Assembly (NCBI GenBank): GCA_002311285.1
Contig: DBZU01000061.1
Location: 2,960-28,833 of the forward strand
Direction: 5' to 3'
Length of the DNA stretch: 25,874 nt
Source: Dehalococcoidia bacterium UBA1152
Lineage (GTDB): Bacteria; Chloroflexota; Dehalococcoidia; Lucifugimonadales; UBA2962
The notes beneath the pieces are model-generated. The model did not search any database. It saw only the letters and a list, made by a program, of their open reading frames with translations, and was not told where the DNA came from. The position numbers and the translations under genes are program-made. Positions within the stretch are counted from its first letter, which is position 1, and each line of letters starts with the position of its first letter. Shown here piece after piece: positions 7,561 to 15,109 of the stretch.

Positions 7561-8220
7561 TTGAATGTAGTTATCTTTGGAGCAACTGCTGTAGGACAAT
7601 CATTAGCGAAATGGCTATTAAGCGAGTGGCATGAGGTATCGATAATTGATAATGATAATGCACGTATTCAAGAGACGGAATCAAATTTAGGTAGCATTAT
7701 TGTAGAAGGCGATGGCACTCATCAGAATATATTAGAAGATGCGGGCACATCACGAGCAGAAATCTTTATAGCCAGTTCGGAGTCAGAGGCAGATAACATG
7801 GTCGCATGCCAAATGGCCAAACATTTATTTAATGTTAAACATACGACATGTATGACCTATTCTGATGAAAATAAGACTTTGTTCGAATTACTTGGCATAG
7901 ATTCAGTAATAAATGTAACTAAAACAGCTCTGCGAGCTGTACAAGAAACCTTAAATGTAGACGTGATACTAAGACTTATGGAAGTTCCTGGCCCTACTCC
8001 TGCAAATTTAGTATGTATCAATGTGGCTCAGGGATCTGAAGTAGTTGGAGAAAAAATTTCAGATCTACAGATACCTGACGGAGTGTCAATTAAAATGATT
8101 GTTAGGTCCGGTGCAATTATTGAAGATTCTATTGGCAATGCCACTATCAGAGCTGAAGATCAGATTTTGGCAATCGCCGATGTAATAAACTTGGATCAAT
8201 TAAAGGAATTATTTCAATGA
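7561..8220 (+). CDS. Second two-domain TrkA-family RCK protein
   Basis: The 219-residue protein has an RCK_N domain (about 1-120; GATAVG at 7-12, Asp30 at the end of beta-2, EGDGTHQNIL) and an RCK_C domain (about 140-219; VGEKISDLQIPDGVSIKMIV and a DQILAIA strand). It probably regulates K+ flux through the upstream TrkH or a channel encoded elsewhere. The start appears to be TTG at 7561, because it gives the expected MNVVIFGA beta-1 directly and follows the previous stop by three bases. Its TGA overlaps the ATG of pheA (ATGA at 8217-8220). The loop has Thr in place of the second glycine, so ligand preference may differ from the TrkA encoded at 5975. Confidence 0.88.
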   Translation: MNVVIFGATAVGQSLAKWLLSEWHEVSIIDNDNARIQETESNLGSIIVEGDGTHQNILEDAGTSRAEIFIASSESEADNMVACQMAKHLFNVKHTTCMTYSDENKTLFELLGIDSVINVTKTALRAVQETLNVDVILRLMEVPGPTPANLVCINVAQGSEVVGEKISDLQIPDGVSIKMIVRSGAIIEDSIGNATIRAEDQILAIADVINLDQLKELFQ

Positions 8221-9038
8221 CCAAAAGACTTGGATATCTTGGTCCAGCCGGGAGTTATGCAGAGCAGGCTGCCACTGTTTACGATAAAAATTCAGAAAAA
8301 GCACCTTATCCTTCAATCCCAACAGTTGCAAAGGCTGTAGAAAACCGAGAGGTTTCAGCTGGCTTAGTGCCAATTGAAAACAGCCTTGAAGGAGCTGTCA
8401 CTTATACTCTCGATCTATTGATACATGACTCAAAACTTCTCATTAGTGATGAAATAGTTTTGCCAATCCATCACAACCTTCTAGTATCCCCGGGGACAAC
8501 GAAACAAGACATAGAAGTAGTGTATTCACATCCCCAAGCTTTAGCTCAATGCCGTAAATATCTAGAAAATGAATTGCCCGGAGTTGAATTGATTGCGGCG
8601 CTTAGCACATCTGCAGCCGTAAAGTTATTGGAGAAAGAAAGAAAAGCCGCTGCAATAGGAACCATAAGAGCGGCAGAAATATATGCGGCAGAAATAATAG
8701 ATTCTCAAATAGAGGACAAAGCAAATAATGTCACGAGATTTGTGCTGTTGTCAGAGAATGACAGTGAGCCCACTGGAAATGATAAAACATCGATTTGTTT
8801 CACGTTTGATGATGATGCGCCTGGATTACTCTATACTGTAATGGGCTCGATAGCGAAGGAAGGCATTAATCTTGCTAAAGTAGAGTCGCGTCCAAATAAA
8901 CTTGAACTAGGAAGATACTTTTTCTTGCTTGATCTTGAGGGGCACCGAACCGAACCAAAATTATCGAGAACATTATCAACTATAAGTAGTGAAGTTAGTG
9001 AATTAAAGATTTTGGGTTCATATCCACAGCATAGCTAA
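8217..9038 (+). CDS. pheA: Prephenate dehydratase with ACT domain
   Basis: The 273-residue monofunctional enzyme converts prephenate to phenylpyruvate, the committed step to phenylalanine. The catalytic domain (about 4-180) shows YLGPAGSYAEQAA, VPIENSLEGAV (51-61), SHPQAL (104-109) and NVTRF (171-175). The C-terminal ACT domain (about 192-273) carries ESRP (223-226), the signature of phenylalanine-responsive regulation, so feedback inhibition is expected. There is no chorismate mutase domain. The ATG start overlaps the stop of the preceding TrkA-type gene by four bases, indicating translational coupling to the K+ cluster. It converges with the minus-strand ytxH-like gene after a 24-base gap in which I see no clear terminator hairpin. 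Confidence 0.95.
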   Translation: MTKRLGYLGPAGSYAEQAATVYDKNSEKAPYPSIPTVAKAVENREVSAGLVPIENSLEGAVTYTLDLLIHDSKLLISDEIVLPIHHNLLVSPGTTKQDIEVVYSHPQALAQCRKYLENELPGVELIAALSTSAAVKLLEKERKAAAIGTIRAAEIYAAEIIDSQIEDKANNVTRFVLLSENDSEPTGNDKTSICFTFDDDAPGLLYTVMGSIAKEGINLAKVESRPNKLELGRYFFLLDLEGHRTEPKLSRTLSTISSEVSELKILGSYPQHS

Positions 9039-9062
9039 CAGATAAATAATTCACAACTGTAA

Positions 9063-9341
9063 TTATGAGTCCTTTCCCCTAGTTGAAGTTTGAACCCCAG
9101 CAATCTGTTCAATTACTGGAACAACTTTATTACGAACATTTTCCACGGTAGGGCCAACTTCATCTTTCACCCGAGCAGCCATTTCTTCAGCTCTTTCTCT
9201 CACAACTTCTCCATAATCGAATAGATCTGCACGAGTCTCAAAGCCAGGTTTTGGAGCTAATAATATTCCGGCTATTGTGCCAATTATCCCTCCAATAATA
9301 AAACCTATTATAAACTGCGATCCTGAATCTTTATCTGACAT
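9063..9341 (-). CDS. YtxH-like small membrane protein
   Basis: The 92-residue protein has a short polar N-terminus, one glycine-rich membrane helix (about 9-29, FIIGFIIGGIIGTIAGILLAP) ending in the APKPG turn, and a long charged amphipathic helix after it (RERAEEMAARVKDEVG). This is the layout of the YtxH/gas-vesicle-like family, linked to envelope stress in Bacillus but with no known biochemical activity. A GAGAGG ribosome-binding site precedes the ATG at 9341. It follows the DUF948-like gene by 26 bases, and YtxH and DUF948 genes are often paired in other bacteria. It is probably the last gene of the operon starting at 11690. Confidence 0.75.
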   Translation of the reverse strand: MSDKDSGSQFIIGFIIGGIIGTIAGILLAPKPGFETRADLFDYGEVVRERAEEMAARVKDEVGPTVENVRNKVVPVIEQIAGVQTSTRGKDS

Positions 9342-9367
9342 GTTATACCTCTCTTAAGGCTTGAGGA

Positions 9368-9631
9368 CTAGTTGCCTTCCTTCTCTTTTCCGCTAAACAG
9401 AAAGGATGTGGCTTTACTTATACCAGACAACAATCCAGAACTAGCAGAAGTGGAATTTAAAGCGCCTGATATGGCAGACATAATGCGATCTATTCCGCCG
9501 ATAATTCGTCTACATGAATCGACCAAAGCACTAAGTTTGAAAAACCCAACTATAGCCACAATTCCCAAGACAAAGCAAAGAATAATTACTGATATGTCAC
9601 GAATAACCGCTACAATGTTCGAAAAATCCAT
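9368..9631 (-). CDS. DUF948-like single-pass membrane protein
   Basis: The 87-residue protein has an N-terminal hydrophobic helix (about 10-33, VIRDISVIILCFVLGIVAIV) followed by a helical stretch with a heptad-like pattern (LVDSCRRIIGGIDRIMSAI) and a charged tail. This resembles the DUF948 family of small membrane-anchored coiled-coil proteins; no enzymatic motif is visible. The opposite strand is also open over the same bases, but the membrane-helix pattern, direction and neighbouring ytxH-like gene support the minus-strand reading. It lies 32 bases after the MfnB-like gene, so all four genes of this block may share a transcript. Confidence 0.62.
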   Translation of the reverse strand: MDFSNIVAVIRDISVIILCFVLGIVAIVGFFKLSALVDSCRRIIGGIDRIMSAISGALNSTSASSGLLSGISKATSFLFSGKEKEGN

Positions 9632-9663
9632 CTAAATTAACTCACAAGTTTTTGCCTTATTTT

Positions 9664-10653
9664 TTATGGCTTTATTAACATTCTAATTGAACCATCATCA
9701 TCTTGTCTTTGCGTCAAGACTTCATGTCCAAATTTTTCAGACCAGACAATTACATCATACGTATTTAAAACGTCGGGTATGATAACTTCTACAAAGGATT
9801 TTTTATCTGTACCCATCTGCTTTTCCAATGCTGCAATGATACCTGCACAAGTTTTCCCTTTGCCATCTATAATCTTCCATCCATTTGAAGTACTTCCATT
9901 TCCTGTCACAGACCCTACTGCTCCATCCAAAACGTCAATTTCTCCAGACTTACGCAATTCAATTTGATGCCTGAATTCAGCTACGGATTCTGAATAAACT
10001 CCTGCATCCCTGTCTCCTTTGGAGCAAACAGCTCCTCTTACCCCTACAATGTCTGGATTAACTCTAGCAAGTTCATCCAGGTCGGACATTTTTAGATGAC
10101 CTGACAAAGCAGTGCTCATTCCATCAGATTTACCTTCCATAACCATATCTTTAAGTTCAACTTCAGGCAAAAAATCGAACAGATTCCTGCCGTCTTTAGT
10201 TAACGTATCAATCAACCATCCATCGCAATTACCATCACGTGCTAGCTTGGGCATCAAATGCGGATCCAATCCGCCTTCATAAAGTACGTTGTCCGCAAAT
10301 AATGATCCAATTAGTTTAGTTTCAGTTCCTTCTAATGCTTCCTTTGAAGCTTGTAATACTTCTACAGATTTACCATATTCAGCTTGCATAAAACCTACTT
10401 TTACTGAAGTTGCATTCATCCTTCCTGCAGCCCAAGCCGCCATTGCAACAGTACCTTCCTGGTTAGGGACTACCCCTAAAGTTAATGAGGCGTGTATTTC
10501 AAGTGGAACCGCTTCCCTAACTGCCTTAAACACATTCGGTTTCGCAGACCCAACCAAAGCTTCCTGTAAATTTTTGACATCTATTATGTCGGCTCCACCC
10601 TTCATTGCTTCATGAGCCTCATGTAAGTTCTGAACACTAACCATTAACATCAT
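9664..10653 (-). CDS. MfnB-like (5-formylfuran-3-yl)methyl phosphate synthase fused to a TusA-like domain
   Basis: The 329-residue protein has two parts. Residues about 1-235 match MfnB (DUF556), a TIM-barrel enzyme that condenses two glyceraldehyde-3-phosphates into a furan phosphate for methanofuran. VSVQNLHEA, GGADIIDVKN, the ASLTLG strand and SVKVGF are visible. The residues I recall as catalytic in the methanogen enzyme (Lys27, Lys85, Asp151, Lys155) appear conserved as Lys27, Lys85, Asp149 and Lys153 (LIDTLTKDG). Residues about 258-329 resemble a TusA/SirA-like sulfur-carrier domain: GKGKTCAG with Cys269, FVEVIIPD, FGHEVLTQ and a final IRMLIKP strand, although the proline after the Cys is missing. 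GGAG lies upstream of the ATG. It sits 44 bases after the aldolase gene. No other methanofuran or methanopterin gene is in view, so the pathway is unknown. Confidence 0.82.
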   Translation of the reverse strand: MMLMVSVQNLHEAHEAMKGGADIIDVKNLQEALVGSAKPNVFKAVREAVPLEIHASLTLGVVPNQEGTVAMAAWAAGRMNATSVKVGFMQAEYGKSVEVLQASKEALEGTETKLIGSLFADNVLYEGGLDPHLMPKLARDGNCDGWLIDTLTKDGRNLFDFLPEVELKDMVMEGKSDGMSTALSGHLKMSDLDELARVNPDIVGVRGAVCSKGDRDAGVYSESVAEFRHQIELRKSGEIDVLDGAVGSVTGNGSTSNGWKIIDGKGKTCAGIIAALEKQMGTDKKSFVEVIIPDVLNTYDVIVWSEKFGHEVLTQRQDDDGSIRMLIKP

Positions 10654-10697
10654 TGTCTTCGTTCTCCAATGTTTAACCTTAACTCTAATATTATCAA

Positions 10698-11690
10698 TTA
10701 CTTGCCTAAAAAATTATCTAAGTCTTGTCGAAGTTCCTTTTTATCTTCGAAAGACATATTTTTCAAAGGACTTCGCACACTTCCACCACTCATACCCATC
10801 AACTCTCCCCAATATTTGCAAAGTGGCACGGGCATTGCGCCTTCTTGATCTGCAACTATCCTTTGCCACCATTTATCAGATATATCTTTGATAGGCTTAA
10901 TGTATTGTTCATAATGTTCTTTGTCCAAATTACCGGACATAGCATTTTCGATAAACGTGACATAATGATTTGACTGAGGTGTATCGAATCTCCAGTCTGA
11001 AGTGTTTGCAAACATGACTTGCTGTTGAAAACCTAACTCTTGGCCTGCAAAAAGAATCCATTCATCCGGGGTAGAAATAATGGCATCCTTGCCAATAGAG
11101 GTATGAGTATTTATCGATATATCTTTATTAAAACTCGCTTCTTTAACTCCAACGACATTAGGGATTTCGCACAATTTTGCCAACCAGCCTTCATGTAATA
11201 CTAGCCCAAATTGTGGCGAGTTATAAAACATTATCGCCAAGTTTGTCCCAAGCGCCACTTGATTCACGAATTCAATAACCTGTTCCTCTTTCCGAGTTAC
11301 AAAATATGGAGCAGCTACAATCAAAAGATCAAACCCTGTCTCTTCAACATAGTCGGCATAGATTTGCACAGACTTTAACGACGTGTCAGAGATATGTGCA
11401 GCAATCAACCAGTCATCTCTGTTTTCACTGGCCACCACATCATATACTTTAAGTCTTTCTTCCTCAGTTAAAGCCCAAAATTCACCCATTCCCCAAGTAC
11501 AACCGATACCGCGAGTCCCTAAACTTTTGATATGGCGTATATTTGAACGCAGGCCTTGTTCATCTATTTGGTCTTCTTGAGTAAAGGGGGTCATTAAAGT
11601 TGACCATTGGCCACGCAAATTTTCACGTGCCCATTCCATAGCTTCGCTTTTTGAATATTCAGCCAACGATAACTCCTCGAATTTGGCCAC
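10698..11690 (-). CDS. Dihydrodipicolinate synthase/N-acetylneuraminate lyase-family aldolase
   Basis: The 330-residue class I aldolase belongs to the DapA/NanA superfamily: LMTPF near the N-terminus, GCTWGMGEFWALT (63-75) in place of the usual GTTGE loop, FYNSP with Tyr156, and VVGVKEAS with the Schiff-base Lys183. Members join or cleave pyruvate and an aldehyde. Residues that would fix DapA specificity are not clearly kept and the product is longer than typical DapA (about 290-300), so lysine synthesis is unlikely. The start is uncertain: GTG at 11690 lacks a ribosome-binding site, whereas TTG at 11666 is preceded by GAGGAG. It is followed closely by the MfnB-TusA fusion gene, suggesting a shared pathway. 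Confidence 0.88.
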   Translation of the reverse strand: MAKFEELSLAEYSKSEAMEWARENLRGQWSTLMTPFTQEDQIDEQGLRSNIRHIKSLGTRGIGCTWGMGEFWALTEEERLKVYDVVASENRDDWLIAAHISDTSLKSVQIYADYVEETGFDLLIVAAPYFVTRKEEQVIEFVNQVALGTNLAIMFYNSPQFGLVLHEGWLAKLCEIPNVVGVKEASFNKDISINTHTSIGKDAIISTPDEWILFAGQELGFQQQVMFANTSDWRFDTPQSNHYVTFIENAMSGNLDKEHYEQYIKPIKDISDKWWQRIVADQEGAMPVPLCKYWGELMGMSGGSVRSPLKNMSFEDKKELRQDLDNFLGK

Positions 11691-11709
11691 TGCATATCTA
11701 GTTAAGAAA

Positions 11710-11739
11710 ATTGTAATTTGGGGATAAAAGTAGTATCAA
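11710..11739 (-). promoter_or_regulatory. Sigma-70-type promoter for the aldolase/MfnB operon
   Basis: Read on the minus strand, TTGATA (11739-11734) and TACAAT (11715-11710) are 18 bases apart, predicting a transcript start near 11703. That leaves only about 13 bases before the GTG at 11690 but about 37 before the TTG at 11666, which has GAGGAG in front of it. This favours the shorter aldolase start. Confidence 0.42.
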
Positions 11740-11800
11740 TTCAATATTAGTATACTTGAAATGTTACACATGCGTTCGACTGAAAGTGTTTTGCAATAAG

Positions 11801-14236
11801 TCAATCAGAAAAACTTAGTGTTTTTCCCAGCATGGCAAATAATCTTGATGCTAATTTTGCATTTACAGGAAGTTTTAGATTACTGTCTTCATCCAAAATA
11901 TATTTGGCTTCCTTACGGGCCTGGCCAGTAGTTTCAAAATCATTCAAACGAGCCACTTTCAATAAAGGCAGTCCGCTCTGACGAGTACCAATAGAATCTC
12001 CTGGGCCTCTCATACGTAAATCCTCTTCTGCTAATTCAAACCCATCAGACACTTTCTCAATAACTCTTAATCTCTCAATACCCTCCAAGCCTGTGCTATC
12101 CGATAAAAGCAAACAATAACTTTGTTCATCACTTCTTCCAACTCTTCCTCGAAATTGATGTAATTGAGCTAAACCAAATCTATCGGCCCCATCAATAACC
12201 ATCACCGTAGCATTTGGAACATCGATCCCCACTTCAATCACTGATGTAGAAACTAATATATCTAATTTACCGCTAGAGAATTGCTGCATAACGCTGTCTT
12301 TCTGTTGAGTTTTCATCTTTCCATGTAGTAACCCAACTTTGTAACTTTTAAATATATCAGCAGATAATCTATGGTGTTCTTCTATAGCTGATCTGGCATT
12401 GACAACTTCTGATTCTTCTATTAATGGGAATACAATAAAAGCTTGATGGCCGTCATTCAACTCTTGTTTTACAAATTCATAGGCCGCTGAACGTTGATCA
12501 TGAGCAATCCATCTGGTTTTAACTGTTTTACGCCCAACAGGCATCTCATCAAGTATTGATATATCTGAATCCCCATAAAGGGTAAGAGCCAGTGATCTTG
12601 GTATAGGCGTCGCTGACATAGACAAAATATGTGGTTTAACCGGTCTATCGGCTAATGATGATCTTTGCATAACTCCGAACCTGTGTTGTTCATCAACAAT
12701 ACCAACGGCCAAATTGTTGATATCTATGGACGATTGAATTAACGCATGAGTACCAACAATAATATGGATTTCGTTATTGGAGATTAATTTACCTAATTTG
12801 TCTTTAACGCTTTTACGAAGACTTCCTGTTAACAAGGCTATTCTTATAAATTGTTTGGCTGGAAACTGTAACTCAACAAAACTTTCGTGTTCGCTCACCT
12901 TATCAGATGTTTTGCTAAGTAAAGAGATTAATGTTAAAAAATGTTGTTCAGCTAAAAGTTCTGTCGGTGCCATTAAAGCTCCTTGAAAACCAGAGTCTAC
13001 AGCTTTTAATAGCGCCACTGCAGCTACAACAGTTTTTCCGCTTCCAACGTCACCCTGTAACAATCTAATCATTGGTTTTTTCTGAGATAAATCTTTTGTA
13101 AGTTCAGAGATAACACGTCTTTGTGCTCCAGTTAATTCGAAGGGCAATGAGTCGATAAATTTAGTCGTTGAATTTGAATTAGATACTAAAGGGATTCCTC
13201 GACTTCCAGTTTGCCAATCTTTTCTACGTTTTAAAACAGATAATTGAATTAAGATAAGTTCATCAAATGCTAACCGACGCCGAGCGGAATTAAGTTCTAA
13301 GTCAGAATCAGGAAAATGGATTTTTGAAATGGCTGTTCTCAGATCAATTAATCCTTGTCTTTCCAATACAGTATTCGGCATAAATTCAACAATTTGATCT
13401 AGTCCTACATCAAGAGCTGCTTTAATTACTCGTCTCAAAGTTCGAACTGGTAGTTTTTCCGTGGCTGGGTATACAGGCACCATCCTTCCTGCATGCATAA
13501 GGCTCTCTTGTCCAGACAAAATCTCGTAAGCAGGTGATTCAAAAATATGACGACCCTTAAAAGTTTTTACCATTCCACTCACAACAATCTTAGTGCCAGA
13601 TCTGAGAGTCCTGGCAAGATATCCTTGATTGTGCCAAATGGCTTTGATGTTGCCAGTTTCATCGCCGAGAATTGTCTGAGTTGATGTAGTCCGGCCACGA
13701 GGACCGTGTCTAGTTTCGCTGGCTTCCCATACTGTTGCCACAATACTCTGTTCTTGTCCATGCTTTAAGTCGGATATCTTGACTATGCTTCGAAAATCGT
13801 TATAGCGATGCGGGAAATGATATAAGGCATCTTCTAGATTCTGTATGTCTAATTTTCTAAGCTGGGGCAAATATTTTGAAATTCCACCTGCAATTTTTAG
13901 CTTAGTTATTGGTGATTTTAATTTCAATAAACCGTTTGGATTAGCAACAGTTTTTTTCTTTATTTTATTTTTGGTTTGAGTTTTCTGTGAAAACCTTTTG
14001 CAAATTTCGGATATCCATGCTTTGCGTTCGTCAACAGTTAATATTGAATAACCTACAGAATCACCAATACTAATGGAAAGCTCTTTAGACCACTTTAATA
14101 TAAACCTATCCAGTCCTCCAATCACTGCTCGATCAGCATATCCTGACGCGATTTCATGGTCTATTATGCGTTTGAAAACATCCAACTTGGAGGGGTTTTT
14201 ATTACGCCTTTTGAAATTAGATGTTTCACCTTTCAT
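11801..14236 (-). CDS. recG: ATP-dependent DNA helicase RecG
   Basis: RecG remodels stalled replication forks and Holliday junctions. The product is about 811 residues. An N-terminal extension of about 110 residues (AVIGGLDRFILKW, then a lysine-rich linker) precedes the wedge/OB domain (about 150-245, with the RYND and GDETGNI motifs). The helicase core follows, with Walker A GDVGSGKT (about 395-402), the APTELLAEQH segment, DEQH (about 515-518), SATPIPR and the RGRVGRSDEQSYC motif VI. Typical RecG is about 680-780 residues, so the extension is notable. A TTG three codons upstream (14245) is possible, but the ATG at 14236 with AGGA about 12 bases upstream is preferred. It follows the degV/fakB gene closely, as the last gene of the fakA-fakB-recG block. 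Confidence 0.95.
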   Translation of the reverse strand: MKGETSNFKRRNKNPSKLDVFKRIIDHEIASGYADRAVIGGLDRFILKWSKELSISIGDSVGYSILTVDERKAWISEICKRFSQKTQTKNKIKKKTVANPNGLLKLKSPITKLKIAGGISKYLPQLRKLDIQNLEDALYHFPHRYNDFRSIVKISDLKHGQEQSIVATVWEASETRHGPRGRTTSTQTILGDETGNIKAIWHNQGYLARTLRSGTKIVVSGMVKTFKGRHIFESPAYEILSGQESLMHAGRMVPVYPATEKLPVRTLRRVIKAALDVGLDQIVEFMPNTVLERQGLIDLRTAISKIHFPDSDLELNSARRRLAFDELILIQLSVLKRRKDWQTGSRGIPLVSNSNSTTKFIDSLPFELTGAQRRVISELTKDLSQKKPMIRLLQGDVGSGKTVVAAVALLKAVDSGFQGALMAPTELLAEQHFLTLISLLSKTSDKVSEHESFVELQFPAKQFIRIALLTGSLRKSVKDKLGKLISNNEIHIIVGTHALIQSSIDINNLAVGIVDEQHRFGVMQRSSLADRPVKPHILSMSATPIPRSLALTLYGDSDISILDEMPVGRKTVKTRWIAHDQRSAAYEFVKQELNDGHQAFIVFPLIEESEVVNARSAIEEHHRLSADIFKSYKVGLLHGKMKTQQKDSVMQQFSSGKLDILVSTSVIEVGIDVPNATVMVIDGADRFGLAQLHQFRGRVGRSDEQSYCLLLSDSTGLEGIERLRVIEKVSDGFELAEEDLRMRGPGDSIGTRQSGLPLLKVARLNDFETTGQARKEAKYILDEDSNLKLPVNAKLASRLFAMLGKTLSFSD

Positions 14237-14250
14237 CCGTATCAAAATTC

Positions 14251-15087
14251 CTATTGCGGTAGCAATGCTATACCTAGAGCTCCTGGGCCTGCATGTGTGC
14301 CCAGCCCTGGTCCCATACGAGCTATAACTGGTGAATTATTATTTGAGGTCAATTTAGTTAACCCTTCAGACAATGGGGTTGTTTCTCCTGCATTTGTGCT
14401 ATACATAACTGATGCCGCTTCCAAAGGTGCAAATTCTTCCGCTGTTTCCAAAAGTTTATTTATTCCTTTCGTACGACTCCTTGGTCTCGCAAATGGAAAA
14501 ACTTCGCCATTTGAAAGCTGCAATATAGGTTTGAAATTCAGTAATCCGCCAAGTAATGCTTGGCCTTTACCTATTCGCCCGCCTCTCTCTAGATACTCAA
14601 GCGTATCCAAAAGTGCGAAGCATTGCACTTTTGAAACCGCATCATTTACTTTTCCTACAACTTTTTTTAAATCATCGCCATTAGCTATGGCTTTCGCTGC
14701 TACCAAAGCTATCATTCCTATACCCATAGATGCTTGCTGAGAGTCGATTACTTCAATTGGACATTTCGCGTCTATATGTGCAGCTCCTTGGACAGCCGAA
14801 TTAAACGTTCCACTTAATTTAGATGACACGTGAATCGAAATAATCCCGTCCGATTTCACGGATAAATTTTCATAAAGATTAGCAAATTCTCCAACTGAAG
14901 GAACTGAAGTGGCAGGCCATTCTCCATTTTCGATACGATCGTAAAATTCGTCTGAAGATAAATCTACCCCATCTTTATATTCAGTTTCTCCAAATCTTAC
15001 AATCAGTGGCATAACACTGATATCAAATTTTGTTGCCAGTTCGGCCGGGATATCAGATATGCTATCAACAACGATTCTAATACTCAT
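14251..15087 (-). CDS. DegV-family fatty-acid-binding protein (FakB-like)
   Basis: DegV/FakB proteins hold a fatty acid so that FakA can phosphorylate it. The 278-residue product shows VVDSISDIP at the N-terminus, the TSVPSVGEF segment (60-68), HVSSKLSGTFNSA (86-98), the IDS..SMGIG motif and LEYLERGGRIGK. Conserved serines in the TS.PS and SS.LSGT segments contact the ligand carboxylate in known structures. A strong GGAG ribosome-binding site precedes the ATG at 15087. The gene follows the FakA-like gene by 22 bases, which supports assignment as its fatty-acid carrier. Fatty-acid chain preference cannot be judged from the sequence. Confidence 0.9.
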   Translation of the reverse strand: MSIRIVVDSISDIPAELATKFDISVMPLIVRFGETEYKDGVDLSSDEFYDRIENGEWPATSVPSVGEFANLYENLSVKSDGIISIHVSSKLSGTFNSAVQGAAHIDAKCPIEVIDSQQASMGIGMIALVAAKAIANGDDLKKVVGKVNDAVSKVQCFALLDTLEYLERGGRIGKGQALLGGLLNFKPILQLSNGEVFPFARPRSRTKGINKLLETAEEFAPLEAASVMYSTNAGETTPLSEGLTKLTSNNNSPVIARMGPGLGTHAGPGALGIALLPQ

Positions 15088-15109
15088 AATTATCTCCTAA
15101 AATTAACCA

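Noticed and set aside
9372..9635. Plus-strand frame exactly opposite the DUF948-like gene
   Set aside because: It lacks the membrane-helix pattern seen on the minus strand and faces against the operon direction.
14156..14740. 194-codon plus-strand frame opposite fakB and the start of recG
   Set aside because: It is proline- and serine-rich, with no recognisable domain, and is antisense to the conserved DegV motifs; a shadow frame.
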